The notes: generated from the sequence alone by a model not told the origin. A stretch of DNA of 64,000 nucleotides from Bryopsis sp. KO-2023 (GCA_030272585.1 BSYQ01000012.1:3286001-3350000); one strand, 5' to 3'; shown: positions 21,425 to 33,075, numbered from the stretch's first letter. Numbers and translations: made by a program.

Positions 21425-22207
21425 TTACATTCCCTTCTTTCCACCACCAGTCCTTCCCCCACCCCCTCCGCCTCCACCTCCTCCTCCTCCACCACCGCCT
21501 CCACCACCACCGCCGCCGCCGCCGCCTCCGCCTCCGCCTCCACCACCACCGCCGCCGCCGCCGCCGCCGCCTCCACCGCCTCCACCGCCGCCTCCACCAC
21601 CGCCGCCTCCACCACCGCCGCCTCCACCACCTCCACCACCTCCACCACCACCACCGCCTCCGCCGCCTCCGCCACCTCCGCCACCTCCACCACCTCCGCC
21701 TCCACCGCCGCCTCCTCCTCCACCACCGCCGCGGCGTCTTCTACCTCCACCGCCACCGTATCCGCCTTTACCTCCTGTGGGTCGTCGTCTCCTCCCAAGA
21801 AGATCGCGATCTGCGCATAAACACTTGACGTTCAGTCACAAATCACGTACAGGCAAAACCAAGGCTGGAACTGGTTCGAGTACTGAGACACGAGCGATTC
21901 CAAAACTCACTGTGCAAGGTTGGATCGTTCATCAGCAAGGAGCGGATCCGAGGTGCGGCAACACTCAACTCTGGTCACAGAACAAAGTCGTTATTCCGTC
22001 AACAGGATATGAACTACACAATCTCGCTTGAAACGGGACAAAATGCGTCACTGAACACCCCTGAGAAACCGAATATGCTTTCTCAGGAATACATATCCGA
22101 AGTCTACTCCAACGTCGTTCACCTGTGGTCTGCTCGTTATCAACTGCGTACGCCGTTCCCACCAGCCCCAGCAAGGCCAGGGCGGCCACGATCTTCAACG
22201 ACACCAT
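21425..22207 (-). CDS. Secreted glycine-rich protein (two exons)
   Basis: Exon 1 is 22123-22207 and exon 2 is 21425-21810, joined in phase 1 through GTGAAC…GCGCAG, giving 156 residues. The first 21 residues are a textbook signal peptide (MVSLKIVAAL ALLGLVGTAY A). A short acidic stretch (VDNEQTTGDRD) and a basic one (RRRRPTGGKGGYGG) follow, then about 100 residues that are almost pure glycine, interrupted once by RRRR. It ends RTGGGKKGM. This is the usual design of extracellular structural proteins of walls, cuticles or matrices. The tetra-arginine sites could be processed or could bind anionic polymers. The glycine coding region is the trinucleotide tract 21450-21732, so its length probably varies between individuals. 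A TATATATCC motif lies upstream at about 22613-22622, on the coding strand. The specific family is unknown. Confidence 0.7.
21450..21735. repeat. CCN/GGN trinucleotide tract
   Basis: About 285 bp of near-perfect CCA/CCG/CCT triplets on the + strand. It encodes the polyglycine part of the minus-strand secreted protein. Read on the + strand it gives a spurious polyproline frame. Confidence 0.9.
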
Positions 22208-24069
22208 TGAGATCACTCCCTTTCGCTCTTAAACGATATCAAACTACCAAGAAACGCAAAAAGAAAGAGCTTGACGCAAAGCCGTGCTGATCGGATCGCG
22301 TTTGGGAGCCTCTTATGGACAGAACCTGGGCTGTACAAGATGCGACGCCTGTTCTCTGTCACATCATTCGCGGGTGCCTAATGCGGGGCTGAGAACTCTG
22401 ATCTCGGCTTGGCTTGCAGCGGCCGCGCTGTCGTCGATATGTATTGTACAATCTACGAGGTTTTTGAACGACGCGGTACACTCTGGGGAATCCATTCATG
22501 GGGTGGGGGCTGTCCGGGAGGGATCAGAGACCCGCCGTTCTGGGACAAGCAAAAAATTCACAGCAGTGAGAATACTGAATGCATGCGGGACTCCACTGCG
22601 GCTCTCTTCGGCTGGATATATACTGCTTCCAGCAGTTCAGAGGACCCAGAAATATATATTCCCTTCATAAAACATCCCAATATTTCCAGGCTACCGTTCC
22701 AGAGGCACAGACTTCAAGTTCAGGGAGCAAAAGAAGAATGAAAACCAGGACAAGTTTATTCTCCCACCCCCCCCCCAACCACGCACACATGCATCTTTGG
22801 AATGTGTCCCCCCCCCCCTTTAGTTACATTGTTACACAAACATACAAAGTCGAACAAAAACCACAAATACTGAAATATTTTTTCCTCTTTCCTTTTTTCC
22901 TACACGCTACTAGCTACTCTCGGTCTTTCTCTTCCAGTCCCCCCCTTCCCCCCTCTGTCTCTCTCTTTCTCTTATGTTCTTCTCAACTTAAATAATTAAT
23001 ATCTACCAATTTCATAGGATTTTTCCTCATTTGGTTTCGTTTCTTTTTCTTCTTAATTTGGTTTTAAAATCCGATTCCTCACTTCTGAAAATTGACAGCA
23101 ACTGAACCACTGTTCCCTAATTGTTCTTTTTTTTTCCAATCTTGAATTTCATAGTAAATATTTTTACTCTCAAGCTCTTTGTGTTTTTCTCTTTGGTTTC
23201 TCTATTCAAAAGAGAAAGACTCCCCCCCCCTAAAAAAAACCTAAAAAAACCCCAACCCCCCCCCCCAAACCTCCCTTTTCAAACTTGAAAAAAAAGGGGG
23301 ATCAAGATACTTTGGTGTGCCCATTTCCCTCCCCCCATCTTACTTTAAAAAAAAAAAAAAAAAAGAGGGACGAAAAGCAATGGAAGGAGAAATTTTTATG
23401 GGACTGTACGAATACACGGGAAATGGATAAGAATAAGAATAGGTACATGGGCTTAAAGAACAACACTCCAGGATAAGGGGAAAAAAATAATACACATTCG
23501 AAAGCGAAAAGTGGTGGGGCCCACCGCCTTTAGGGAAAATGATGGTCTATGAAAAATTTGGCGAAGAGGGACTACCGAGCACATCTGCGTGGAAGGCCAA
23601 AAAAAAAAAAAAAAAGATTCAACATGTGGAGAAGACACAACTTAGAGATATTCACTGGCAATTTTCCAGGGATTTTGAGCCAAGTTTTGCGGAAATTAAT
23701 TTTTTGATTCCCAAATCCAGTTTCTCGCCTCCAATATTACCAAGCTATGAAGCAACAAAAGGTTCTGTAAATTTCAAATTTTTCATTTTTCTAAATAAAA
23801 AATTTATCTTACTTTTGACACACACAGATATATACATATCGCAATTTATTACTTTCAATGCTTACATTACACATGATCAATTGAACCCACAAAAAAAATG
23901 AAAAAAAACCACCCCGCTTCTAATTCATCATAAAGCAAAAAACCATAGAACAAAAATGTACATTTTCAACAAACCATTCTGCTGGTGTTTTTTTTCTTCC
24001 TTGCTTTTTTCCCCCCGCTTCCCTTTGCCCCAATCCCCCCCCCCCTTTTTCATTCATTCCTCTTAAGTG
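22208..24069. other. Intergenic between glycine-rich protein and GT8-exonuclease genes
   Basis: The part near 22208-22740 is GC-richer and probably holds the promoter and 5' leader of the glycine-rich protein gene. From 22770 to 24060 the DNA is a succession of C-, A- and T-runs with no coding signal. It likely includes the 3' untranslated region of the GT8-exonuclease unit, with an AATAAA on the minus strand at about 23842. Confidence 0.5.
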
Positions 24070-27000
24070 CTAGGAAATTTCTATCACATTTTCCTCTCTT
24101 TCTTGTTCTATTGTTTCTACACCAGGGAAAAAAATGGGGCCTTCACCTTGATTGACTTTCATTTTGACCAGTTTGAGGGCGACAGACGCGTCGACCGTCG
24201 AATCGTGACAGCCATCTTGGATGCACTTTCCCAAGTATTTTTGAGCCAAAAATTTGAGGGAGGAACGGGATGGGAAGCCTCGGGGATGAGGGTACAGCAC
24301 CACGGTGTCCAGAATTTTTGAATGAATGACTTTGATGGCTCGGACGTCGTTGTCCAGCGAATGACCCACCAGGATCGTGTCTGCCGAGACATGATGCAAA
24401 AACATCGCCTGAACGGGAAAACATGCACACTTAATTATTTATTATTTTGTTAGAAAAAAAAATAACTCGAAAGTAACTCGATTATCAAAACAAAACAATT
24501 TAATCATTTTTGTCAGCGAAATGCATTCCACTCCTTCATTTCTACATCTTGCATCACATTTGTTTGCCTTGTATTTTTTTCAAATATATATATACATATA
24601 TTTTCTATTTATTCATTTTCTGCCAAAGGAAAAAAAACAACTAAAAAAAAGCACCTGGGCATCCTTCAAGCTGGTGGTGACATTTTGAAGGATTCGTTCG
24701 GTGACGCCCGAGTACTCAGTCCAGTAATTTGTGATGGGGTTCGTAGGTCTGACGAAAACATCGACCAGCACCTCCCCATCTTCGTCGACCAGGGACATTC
24801 TCGTCAATTCGGAGCCTTCCACAGTTTCGCACATTTCGCAATCCACTGCCACCATCCGGCCTCCTTTTCGTCTCCCTGGAAAATATATATCAATTCAATA
24901 TACATAAATAAAAAATATGCATGTGTGTATATAATACCCGAAACAGTGATGTGAATACTGAAAAGCAACTACTCACATTGAAACTTCCCATCATAAAAAT
25001 CAACATCTGTCTTTCAACATTGAAGTGCATTGATGGAAAAATAAACCCACAGTGCACTTTTCCCCCCTGGTGTTTTTTTCTTACTTCAAGAATGAATGAC
25101 CGTCTTTCCAAGGAGGATACAACGAATGACAGGGGAAGAAAACAGGCAAAACTATTTCTTGAGTTATTCTAGAGGCAATTCTCGCCCGTGTTGCTCCAAT
25201 GTTGAACATCCCAAAAACCGTTGAACAAAGAAGCTTTCAGGAGATTCTGTCTCCGAACAAAAAATAACAAAAAATAAAAATATACATGTGTGGATCATAT
25301 TATCGTTAAGAAACAATATCAAGGAAAAAAAAACATTAGAAAACATTACCTGTGGTTTCCACGAAACCGCGAGGGCATATTTTTTGGCCCATGATGTCAA
25401 TGTTGTGCGTTGGGAACCCATAGGCTTCCAGTTCATCCTGGGTCAGCAAAAATTTTGACAGACAGGAATAGGCAGACCCCATTTTTCGCCGTTTTGAAGG
25501 CTTATCTTGTTTTTTGGTGATGGTGGACCTCTTGGGGGAATCTGTCAGAACAGTCAGCAAAATTCAATTTATGTTGAATCCTGTGGTTCTCTTTTCTTTC
25601 GCAAATGACCCCCCACACACAAACAAAAAAATTTCATCGTCGAATGCTTCTTTGGGGGTTAAAAAAAAAAGAATAAAAAAAGAATATTGCATTTCTCCTT
25701 TTTTTTCTCTTTTTTTTTCCTCTTCCCCCCCCCCCCCCCAAGTTGAATGGTATCCATGAGTTGAGTATTTTCCTCTATTTTCCTTTCGAGTTACCTGGCA
25801 TCTATGAATCGAATAATTTTTCTATTTTAATTTTCCAAGTCACCTGGCATCGATGGGTTGTTTTGGGACTGGCTTCTGGTGGTGGTGGTGGTGGCAAGAG
25901 GTCCTGGTCCAGAATTAAATCTGAAGTTGGTATCAGATTTTGGAGGTTTTGTTTTCGTGGAATTGGGTTGTGGTGATGATTTTTTAGGGTCTCTTCGATC
26001 TGAATCAAGGAGGAAAAAGAAGAAAGGAAAAAAAAAATCACTACGGTCAGTCCGTTGAATTTCAACCAGCATGCCTTCCGAAATTCTCACCGCCCCTTTG
26101 TCGAGATTTAATTGGTTTGATGTAGCGGAAAAAAAAAATTGACACGGGCGAAAAACCCGCTGGTGAATTCAGCAAATCACAGGATCTTCCCCAATAGAGT
26201 AACCCTTTTCCTTTCCATTATGGGGCTCCAGCCTCCTCACTGATCACCTCGGGATTCCAACTGTTCAAACACTTGCATGAAGTTTGGGCCGAGACATTTT
26301 CCGAAGAGGGGAGCGGTTGCTGCACACACCACCACCACCACACAAAAAATCAGCCCTTCCCACTCACAAAAAAAAAGGGAAAAAAAAACTTCCTAAAGCC
26401 AGGAAACCTTCCTTGTTGCAAGTAAAAGTGCCAGATGTCTGACCTGGTTTTGTTCTGAGGAGATCGGCTGCAGCTGAGTACCACATTTCCAAATCGGAAG
26501 TGGTTTCCTTGGTGGGACTCATGCTCCAGGGTTTGTAGCGGCGATAATGATATGCTTTGGGTTCACTCCCCTTCAACCCCTGGCTGTCAGACCCCACACA
26601 GTTCCAAGCCTGCCATCACATCGATTCATCTTTCAACTCCCAACAAAACACCAACAGCTTTGTCCATACCATATCAAGAAAGATTGAAAAAGAAAAAAGT
26701 GAAAAAAACAGAAGGGAAAAAAAGCACACCAACCTTTGCGATATGGGACCATGGCTTGTGTGGAAGGTGGGAATTGAAGAACAAAACGATGGCTTGTTCG
26801 TCGAATCCTGAGTGAAGCCCTGGCACGCCAAAGGGCTGGCGGCTGGAGATGAACCCTTTCAGTGACATCAGAGTGTCTGTCCCAGGCTCCAGCAGCACCA
26901 GACTGCCCAATGCTAAAAAGGAACTTCGGTTGGATTTGTCGCTTGATAGGGCGCATGTGATTGCTTTGTTAATCATGGAGCTTTGGACTCGGGAGCCATG

Positions 27001-28292
27001 GCTGAGACCCTGCCAGAAACATGAATATTCAATGTCTGACATCCAAAATGGACATGTGCATCTCTGAGATTTTGCATGACCTAGACATTTCGTGTGAGAT
27101 TTTGTGTGGCCGGGACATTTTGTGTGAGATTTTGTGTGACCTACGACGTATGGGTCCAGCCATCCTCTGTCATCTGAACAAGGCGGAGCAAACGTGGCGG
27201 CCGGGGGCCTTAACTTAAACAGATCGTCGAAACTAACAATGGGGAGGAAGTCAGCATCCACCAAAAGGACCTGTGAAAGGAAAGAAAAATGGAAGAGGTT
27301 GCGTTAAAAAAATTCAGCGGCAGCTGCTCTTCAGCTTCTTCTCATCTTTCAGGAACAAGCATATATGAGCTAAACTACACCTTAATTTCACATGGAGATG
27401 AGATAAGCAAGTGTAAGCAAGGAATTTAATTTGGTTTGGTTAGCTGCTTGTTTCAACTTTCTGTTTCATGTGGGGCTCCTTCCTTCAATGCGACAGATTC
27501 AACATCAAAGAAAAAACAATGAACACCTAAAATCACTAAACGTACTCCCAAACTTATTGCCGTTTCATTTTTATTTTTCGAAACATAACCAAAGAAAATT
27601 AAGTATTGAGGTTTCAGCACCAAATCGATAATCACCTTTGAGTAAGCGATCAGACCCAGTGCATTCCATTTGGTGAAAAGAAGCTTTCTGAAGGGCTCGA
27701 AGTCGGAGAGCCCTTGGATATCGCATTCATATTCCAAATAGGGCACTTCGTATATGACGTCGAACACCTCACAAAGGCAATTTTTTGCATCTTTGGAAAT
27801 ATCCGCAGTCACCATGCAGACGAGGTCTGCTTTGGTGTTGAGCACTTTCGATCTGGATGCCACCAGACAAGCACCTGGGTTTTTTACACCAAACGGGTGA
27901 AAAAAAAAAGAAGAAAAAAAGGAAAAGTCATTTTCGTAGAAGGAGAGATGTCAGAAATTGATAATTTGAAAAAAAAAAACGAAAAAGTCATTTGTTTTCA
28001 CAGAAGGAGAGATGTCAGAAATTGAAAAGTTGACCAAAAAAAAAGAAAAAGTCAGTTGTTTTCACAGAAGGAGAGATGTCAGAAATTGAAAAGTTGATCA
28101 AAAAAAAAAAAAAGTCATTTGTTTTCACAGAAGGAGAGATGTTTGCCTTTTTTAACGTATCTTTTGAAACAAACAAAAATAAGTGCTTTCAAAAAATTCA
28201 ACTAAATCATTACCCAGTGAGTATGCATCTCCTTTCATCACCAAGACGACGACGGCATTTTTTTTCGAAGGCTGCCCGAACAACAGCTTCAT
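24070..28292 (-). CDS. GT8 glycosyltransferase joined to DEDDh RNA exonuclease (REXO-like), 10 exons
   Basis: Exons on the minus strand: 28214-28292, 27636-27874, 27145-27270, 26734-27009, 26444-26579, 26248-26319, 25844-25999, 25350-25541, 24655-24875 and 24070-24408. All are flanked by GT-AG, every intron phase matches, and the total of 1836 nt encodes 611 residues. Residues 1-~300 are a GT8 sugar-nucleotide transferase (glycogenin/galactinol-synthase clan). They carry the metal-binding DAD at 111-113, HGSRV near 152, HSGFDEQ at 214-220 and YHYRRYKPW. An S/T/P/N-rich linker (~ residues 305-380) leads to a lysine-rich, nuclear-signal-like stretch. Residues ~400-611 are an RNase-T/REXO exonuclease with all DEDDh residues: D437 and E439 (DCEMC), D520 (GHSLDND), H567 and D572. 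The join is inferred from phase; two adjacent genes remain possible. No signal peptide is visible. Confidence 0.65.
25742..25860. repeat. Short tandem duplication in the GT8-exonuclease gene
   Basis: Two diverged copies of about 55 bp (ATCCATGAGTTGAGTATTTT…TACCTGGCA and ATGAATCGAATAATTTTT…CACCTGGCA). The second contains the splice donor of the 25844-25999 exon, so a decoy donor-like sequence lies just downstream of the real one on the minus strand. Confidence 0.5.
27063..27145. repeat. 30 bp minisatellite in a GT8 intron
   Basis: Nearly three copies of a unit like GAGATTTTGTGTGGCCGGGA fill most of the intron between 27010 and 27144, immediately next to the donor of the 27145-27270 exon. The repeat keeps the frame open across the intron, so retention would add residues and not stop translation. 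Confidence 0.7.
27936..28145. repeat. 63-65 bp minisatellite in GT8 intron 1
   Basis: About three and a half tandem units beginning AGAAGGAGAGATGTCAGAAA, each ending in a variable A-run and GTCATTTGTTTTCAC. The array lies entirely within the first intron (27875-28213). Confidence 0.8.
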
Positions 28293-29039
28293 TCTCTGCA
28301 CAGGGGGGCTATCCACCAGATATTGACTCTGCTTACCAGATGGCTTGCTTTGAACCCTGACGAAATAAATGGCGCAAAACACTGTTTTAAAAAAATGCAT
28401 CGAAAAATAGAGAAATTTCAGGAAAAAAAAGAAAAAAATCAGTGGTTAAAACTGCAAAGAAAGAGTCTACAGAATATGACTAATTATCTGGAACATAATG
28501 AAGTGTGTTTCTCAAGACGACTAAAGGTTTGAATGTTGAATCGATTAATTGACAAAACTAAATTATTAAAATTAATTGCAAAACTTGCAAGGATTTTTTT
28601 TCCCAAAAGAAGATCATTCCGGCGATTGACAATATTAGCTTTCAACTAATATATATATATATATTTAATTGGCGTGATGGGAAATGAAAAAAAATTTAAA
28701 GCCTGTCTATTACGCTGTTTGCCTTCTCCTATCTGATACTACAAATATTATTTCACTAATATATTTCCCGAATTTTATTTATTTATTTATTTTTTTGAAA
28801 ATAATATCTGTACTACAATACAACAGATATATGTAAAGCTGTTTTCCAAAGATTCCATAAAAAAAAAGAAAAAAAAAGAAATTCATAGTATACAGGAAGG
28901 AGGGAAAAAAGGGGGGGGGGGATTAGAAGAAGGTTCTGAGATTATTTTCACAACTTTGAAAAAAAAAAAAGATTAAACAGAAATTGGTTGAAATCAATAA
29001 AGCTTTTCCTGTGATATTTCCTTGCTCATTTAGTTTTTA
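28293..29039. other. Intergenic between coiled-coil and GT8 genes
   Basis: AT-rich with A-runs near 28860 and a G-run at 28911. It should contain the promoter of the GT8-exonuclease unit, and the coiled-coil gene's 3' end abuts it. No other gene is visible. Confidence 0.5.
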
Positions 29040-31550
29040 TCACAACAACAAAGAAAAAACTATAGAATCAAATATAATTAACCTGGCTTCATTAGGAGTT
29101 TCCTGGCATATCTTATTTGCCTCCTTGCCTCCCCACGTTAAATTTTTCAACGCCCTAGCTAGTTCTCTTTTAACTTTAAGTTGCTTTGATGGATCTGTCG
29201 GCGAATTCGGGCCGCTGCTTGAATCCATCTGCTTTGATATTGGCTTCTGTCAAAATATTCCCAAAAAGAAATTTAAAAAGCATGTTTTTAAACATTTTTG
29301 TTTCTGATTTTTTTAAATCTACTCTGATTTTCACACTGATTTTATTTTTTTTTTCACTAATTTGGAATCTTCATTGCAAATTAACCCCCCCCCCCCTTGG
29401 GTGAAAAACTCCAAATATACGTGTCTTGAAAAAAATGCTCAACTTTTATCTTTTTTCCTTTCCCTTCAAAAAGAAAACAAGTGGGCAAAGTTTGGTTATC
29501 AAGAATGACATTTACGCAAAAAAAAAAGGGGGGCAAAATCTTTGACAATTTTTGTATTAAGAAAACAAAACACCCCAAGCACCTTTTCACGCATTTTTTC
29601 CAACTCTTTTCGCATTTGACTGAGCTGGTCCTCCAAGCTGGCAATTTTGATTTCTCCATCCCCAGACTTAACTTGTAACTTCTGTTAAGCCAAAGCAACA
29701 CCAGAAAATTGATCAGTCAAAATGGAAATTGTCAACCATTTGGGAAGAAGCCATGAATTAGCTCCTCAGCTTGCAAGTCTGCAAAACAAATTCAAAATAT
29801 GTACAAAAACAAAATGTAGCTGCGCACGATTAGATGTACATATACATATGGATATATATCCACTCTGAATCCTGAGGATCTCAACTCCACCATGAAAAAA
29901 CATATTCTTGTGTTTATGCTGAACAAATTAAAGGCAAAACCCTTTATATTTTTTTAAAGAATCCGTTTCGGATGTCCCCCTCCCCCCCCACAAAGAGCGC
30001 ACTTCAGTTCCCTGAGATATGCTTTTTTTTGTCCAGAATATACCTCAAATTGCCCTTTCAAGACTTGCAGTTCAGCCTGAGCTTCCCTGCATGTGGCGTC
30101 CTTCTCTGTCAACTTCGCATTCAGACTCTCTTTAGCTACGATCTGTTCCAGCCAAAAAACCCCAAACAACCAATCTAAATATACATACATTAAAAAAATA
30201 ACAACATACGACACATTTCAAAACCCAATTGATATTCCTGGGTTTTTCATTTCGAAAAAAAAAAAAAAAAAAAAATCGGGGTGTATGTGGATAGATGGGT
30301 CGACGGTGGTGGGTGGGGATCTACCTCCATAATACCCCTTCTGAGGCGAAACCCTACCGCCTCTTTGATCTTGGACTGGAGGCTTTGAATGGTGCGTTTC
30401 AAGCCGTTTCTTTCGGACGCCATTTGGGCCTTCGAACACTTCAGCTCCTCGAAAAGGAGCAGAGCGTCGTTTTTTGACTTGTCCTTTTGTTTCCTCAAGG
30501 AGGCGTTCTCTTGCAGGAGGTTGTCTAAATCGAACGAGGTCGTACCCTGCAGCTGCTGGGGGGAGAAAAAATAAAACAAAAGTCAGGAGAAAAATAAACA
30601 TAAAATAAAAACAATAATTCAGAAGGGAGTAGTAAAAATGATGATCCAAGTGGGCAAGTGGAAACTCTACCATCTGTTGTGTGTGTTTTTTTTAAATATT
30701 TTTTATATTATATTTCTATCATTTTTTATTTTATTGATATATGTATATATATATTTTTCCTTGTGGGTTTTCATGTGGTCGAAAAATGGAAAATGCATTG
30801 GATGAGGCATATTTGTGACGACATAGGTATTATGTATTTTTTCTTGTGTGAATTCACCTCAACAATTGTAAAGAAAAAACCCCTATGACAAGTGGCGATC
30901 GGCATTTTGATCGAAAGATTACAAGATGATGAAGGGAGTTTTTGTGGACTAAAAAGAAAACAACACTGCTCCAGGATTTTGTCAATTATGAATTTTGACT
31001 TTTTTTTTAGCTTTTTAGTCATGGGTGATGTTGAGATACCATTAAAATAACGCGTGACGCGATAACTGAAGCCGTGCATACTTGACGAACACGATTCTGT
31101 GAACGTCCAAAGGAAAATAAAGGGAAAACAAAACTCCTATAAAACTATATAAAACTCCTTAAAGTCCTTCACCCTTTCCTACTGGCGTCGGTTGATTCGA
31201 GACGAAACTAAGTCCGCGCTATTCTTTTGGAAGGCGCCTAAAACTTCGTGAGCGTTTTTTTCCCAAGGGAACGATGAATTGACGACTCGCTGCCCCTTAA
31301 AAGCGTCCGAAAGTTCAAGAAAGAAAGTCAACGACGCCCCCGCAATTTCACAGTGAAGCACCGCAGGAGTTCGGCGACCCCCCGTTGCTGAGCGGAAGTC
31401 GACGCTTTTAGTCACCTTGGTGAATCGCCCCGACGAGGTGGTATCCATTCGCTTTTGCTTCCGGCTTTGCGCCGTGGATAAATTCTCCACCGTCTCGAAC
31501 AAAGACTGAATTTTTCCGAGGTCGTTTTTCACGGCCCAAACGTCCTCCAT
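29040..31550 (-). CDS. Coiled-coil protein, 5 exons
   Basis: Exons on the minus strand: 31416-31550, 30325-30552, 30044-30142, 29583-29681 and 29040-29246. All introns are GT-AG and phase 0, giving 255 residues. The start is the ATG of MEDVWAVKNDLGKIQSLFET. From residue ~1 to ~185 the sequence is heptad-like and rich in K, E, Q and L (DNLLQENASLRKQKDKSK, AKLTEKDATCREAQAELQV, SLEDQLSQMRKELEKMREK), so it should form a long parallel or antiparallel coil. The C-terminal ~65 residues are basic, with a serine-rich hinge (MDSSSGPNSPTDPSKQ). There is no signal peptide or membrane segment, so a cytoskeletal, centriolar, chromosomal or tethering scaffold is plausible, but I recognise no specific family. 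Exons 3 and 4 are both 99 nt. The final exon could be extended differently if another 3' exon exists. Confidence 0.6.
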
Positions 31551-31593
31551 TGCCGCCAAAAGCTGCGCCTTTGCTCGGCGTTTCTTTGTACTA

Positions 31594-31668
31594 TTGAAAA
31601 AAAAGAGGGAAGACGAAAGAAACAGCACCAAAAGCAGTCTCGGTGTACACTGGTTTTTTTTTGGTTTT
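31594..31668. repeat. Short dispersed duplicate, copy 1
   Basis: About 70 bp (TTGAAAAAAAAGAGGGAAGA…AAAGCAGTCTCGGTG, then a T-rich end). It recurs at 33010-33075 in the same orientation with roughly one difference per ten bases. Copy 1 lies in the 5' region of the coiled-coil gene. Confidence 0.6.
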
Positions 31669-31995
31669 TTTTTTCACCGTGACTCCAATCGGCCTTTCCT
31701 TTCCTTTCCGTGGTTTTCAAAATCGAACGCAACGAAACTGTGCCCGAACCCTGAAAGGAATTCCTCAGGTACACAATCCCCTATTTCTAACTCACACAAA
31801 AAAACTGGCGATCGGCGCTCAGTGCGGTGCGTACGCAAGCTGGGGAAGAGTTCTCGTTTCGAAAAGAAAATCAAAACGATTTCCCACAGCGACCGTGCAC
31901 GAGAGGGGATTGGCTCAGGTTTCTGGGGGGTGGAATTCAGGGGGCGTCTGGCTCGCTTCCACTTTCGCGCATCCACCACGCTGCCGTTTTCGGGG

Positions 31996-32024
31996 TATGG
32001 TGGTGGTGGTGGTGGTGGTGGTGT
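31996..32024. repeat. GGT microsatellite
   Basis: About nine GGT units (TATGGTGGTGGTGGTGGTGG and onward) in the region between the divergently arranged coiled-coil gene and the + strand candidates. Confidence 0.9.
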
Positions 32025-32734
32025 GACTGACTAAGCAACCGCTTGCCTTCCAAGACTATCCCGCCGCTGGACGCCCAAAAACAATGTTCCGTTGGAATAA
32101 CTTCTGCGGCAAGCGACACCCAAGTCAGTATCGCTCGCTCAAGCCACGTAGAGACCCCACGTGGAAGTCCGACTGGGCGTCATCCCGCCATTGTGCGGCG
32201 CACCGCCTTTTTGGAGCAAGGAAAAATGCTGACAGCGTTGGTGTGGGGGAAACGTTATGGCACTGTGGGGTTGCAAGAGGTGGATGGAGGTTTGAAACTG
32301 AAGTTACTCATGGACAGGGAAGGCAATCCTGGCCGGAAGAGGCAAGGAGCGATGGAGGAAGACGGAATGGGGACACACAGAAATCGACTTTTTCATGCAC
32401 CGCGCACCATGACAGCCCCATATATGATAAGAAAGCTGGCGTCGTTTTTAAAATTACAAAAATCGGTTCCTGCGACCCATCTTACAAAAGTTAACCTTTC
32501 CCGCCTCCAATTTCGAAAAATGGAAGGGGGGGGGGGGGTACGCGAAACAATAAATTGATTTCGTAAAGCAAGTGCGAGCGTTACAATGTATGTCTGACCT
32601 GTGATCTTTCGCACCACAATCAGAGGCGAAAGACAATTCAAAAACTTTTGTTGAAATCGTGTATTCGCAGCACCTTTCAAGGAGGCGTTCCACCAGTGGG
32701 GGGTTTTCGCGTCATACTATGTGCGCGCTCCAAA

Positions 32735-33064
32735 ATGTCGAAAGCTATTGCGTTCGTTTTCTTGGTTTTCCTGGCGTCGAGTGTTGGGGTGTTTTCCCGG
32801 CCAGTGCAGTCTTATGACCTCGCCGTAGGAAACAGTTTTCTGGGCCGTGAACCCAGCAACGGTACTTTGCGCTTCTTGTCACTTCTTTACGACTGTTGGC
32901 ATCAGTTACCTGTTCGATGCGATACGGTTTCTCGCGAACCTTCATGGACTCGTGTCGCTTGGCGCGGTATTTTCTCCTTTTTTCCCTTGCGCTCAGTGGT
33001 GTCTGCAATATTGAAAGAAAAGAGAGATGAAAGAAACAGGACGAAAAGCAGTCTCGGTGCATAG
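32735..33064 (+). CDS. Candidate small secreted protein, signal-peptide exon
   Basis: An ATG at 32735 opens a 109-residue frame whose first ~21 residues (MSKAIAFVFLVFLASSVGVF) form a clear signal peptide. RPVQSYDLAVGNSF follows. A donor-like GTAGGA follows the codons for SYDLA, so the real first exon may end at about 32823 with the rest in later exons that I could not identify. The end of the open frame runs into the dispersed duplicate at 33010 and is probably not coding. Function unknown; the product would enter the secretory pathway. Confidence 0.35.
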   Translation: MSKAIAFVFLVFLASSVGVFSRPVQSYDLAVGNSFLGREPSNGTLRFLSLLYDCWHQLPVRCDTVSREPSWTRVAWRGIFSFFPLRSVVSAILKEKRDERNRTKSSLGA

Positions 33065-33075
33065 TGCTTTTTTGT
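33010..33075. repeat. Short dispersed duplicate, copy 2
   Basis: Partner of 31594-31668 (TTGAAAGAAAAGAGAGATGA…AAAGCAGTCTCGGTG). A 20 bp poly-G run follows it at 33096-33113. Confidence 0.6.

Noticed and set aside
21375..22031. 218-residue + strand ORF with about 100 prolines
   Set aside because: It is the antisense reading of the GGN triplet tract. The minus strand has the signal peptide and a phase-matched intron, and this frame has neither.
25164..25436. Extra exonuclease exon at about 25165-25245 (SPESFFVQRFLG)
   Set aside because: It contains an in-frame stop, and the flanking exons 25350-25541 and 24655-24875 join directly in phase 1 without it.
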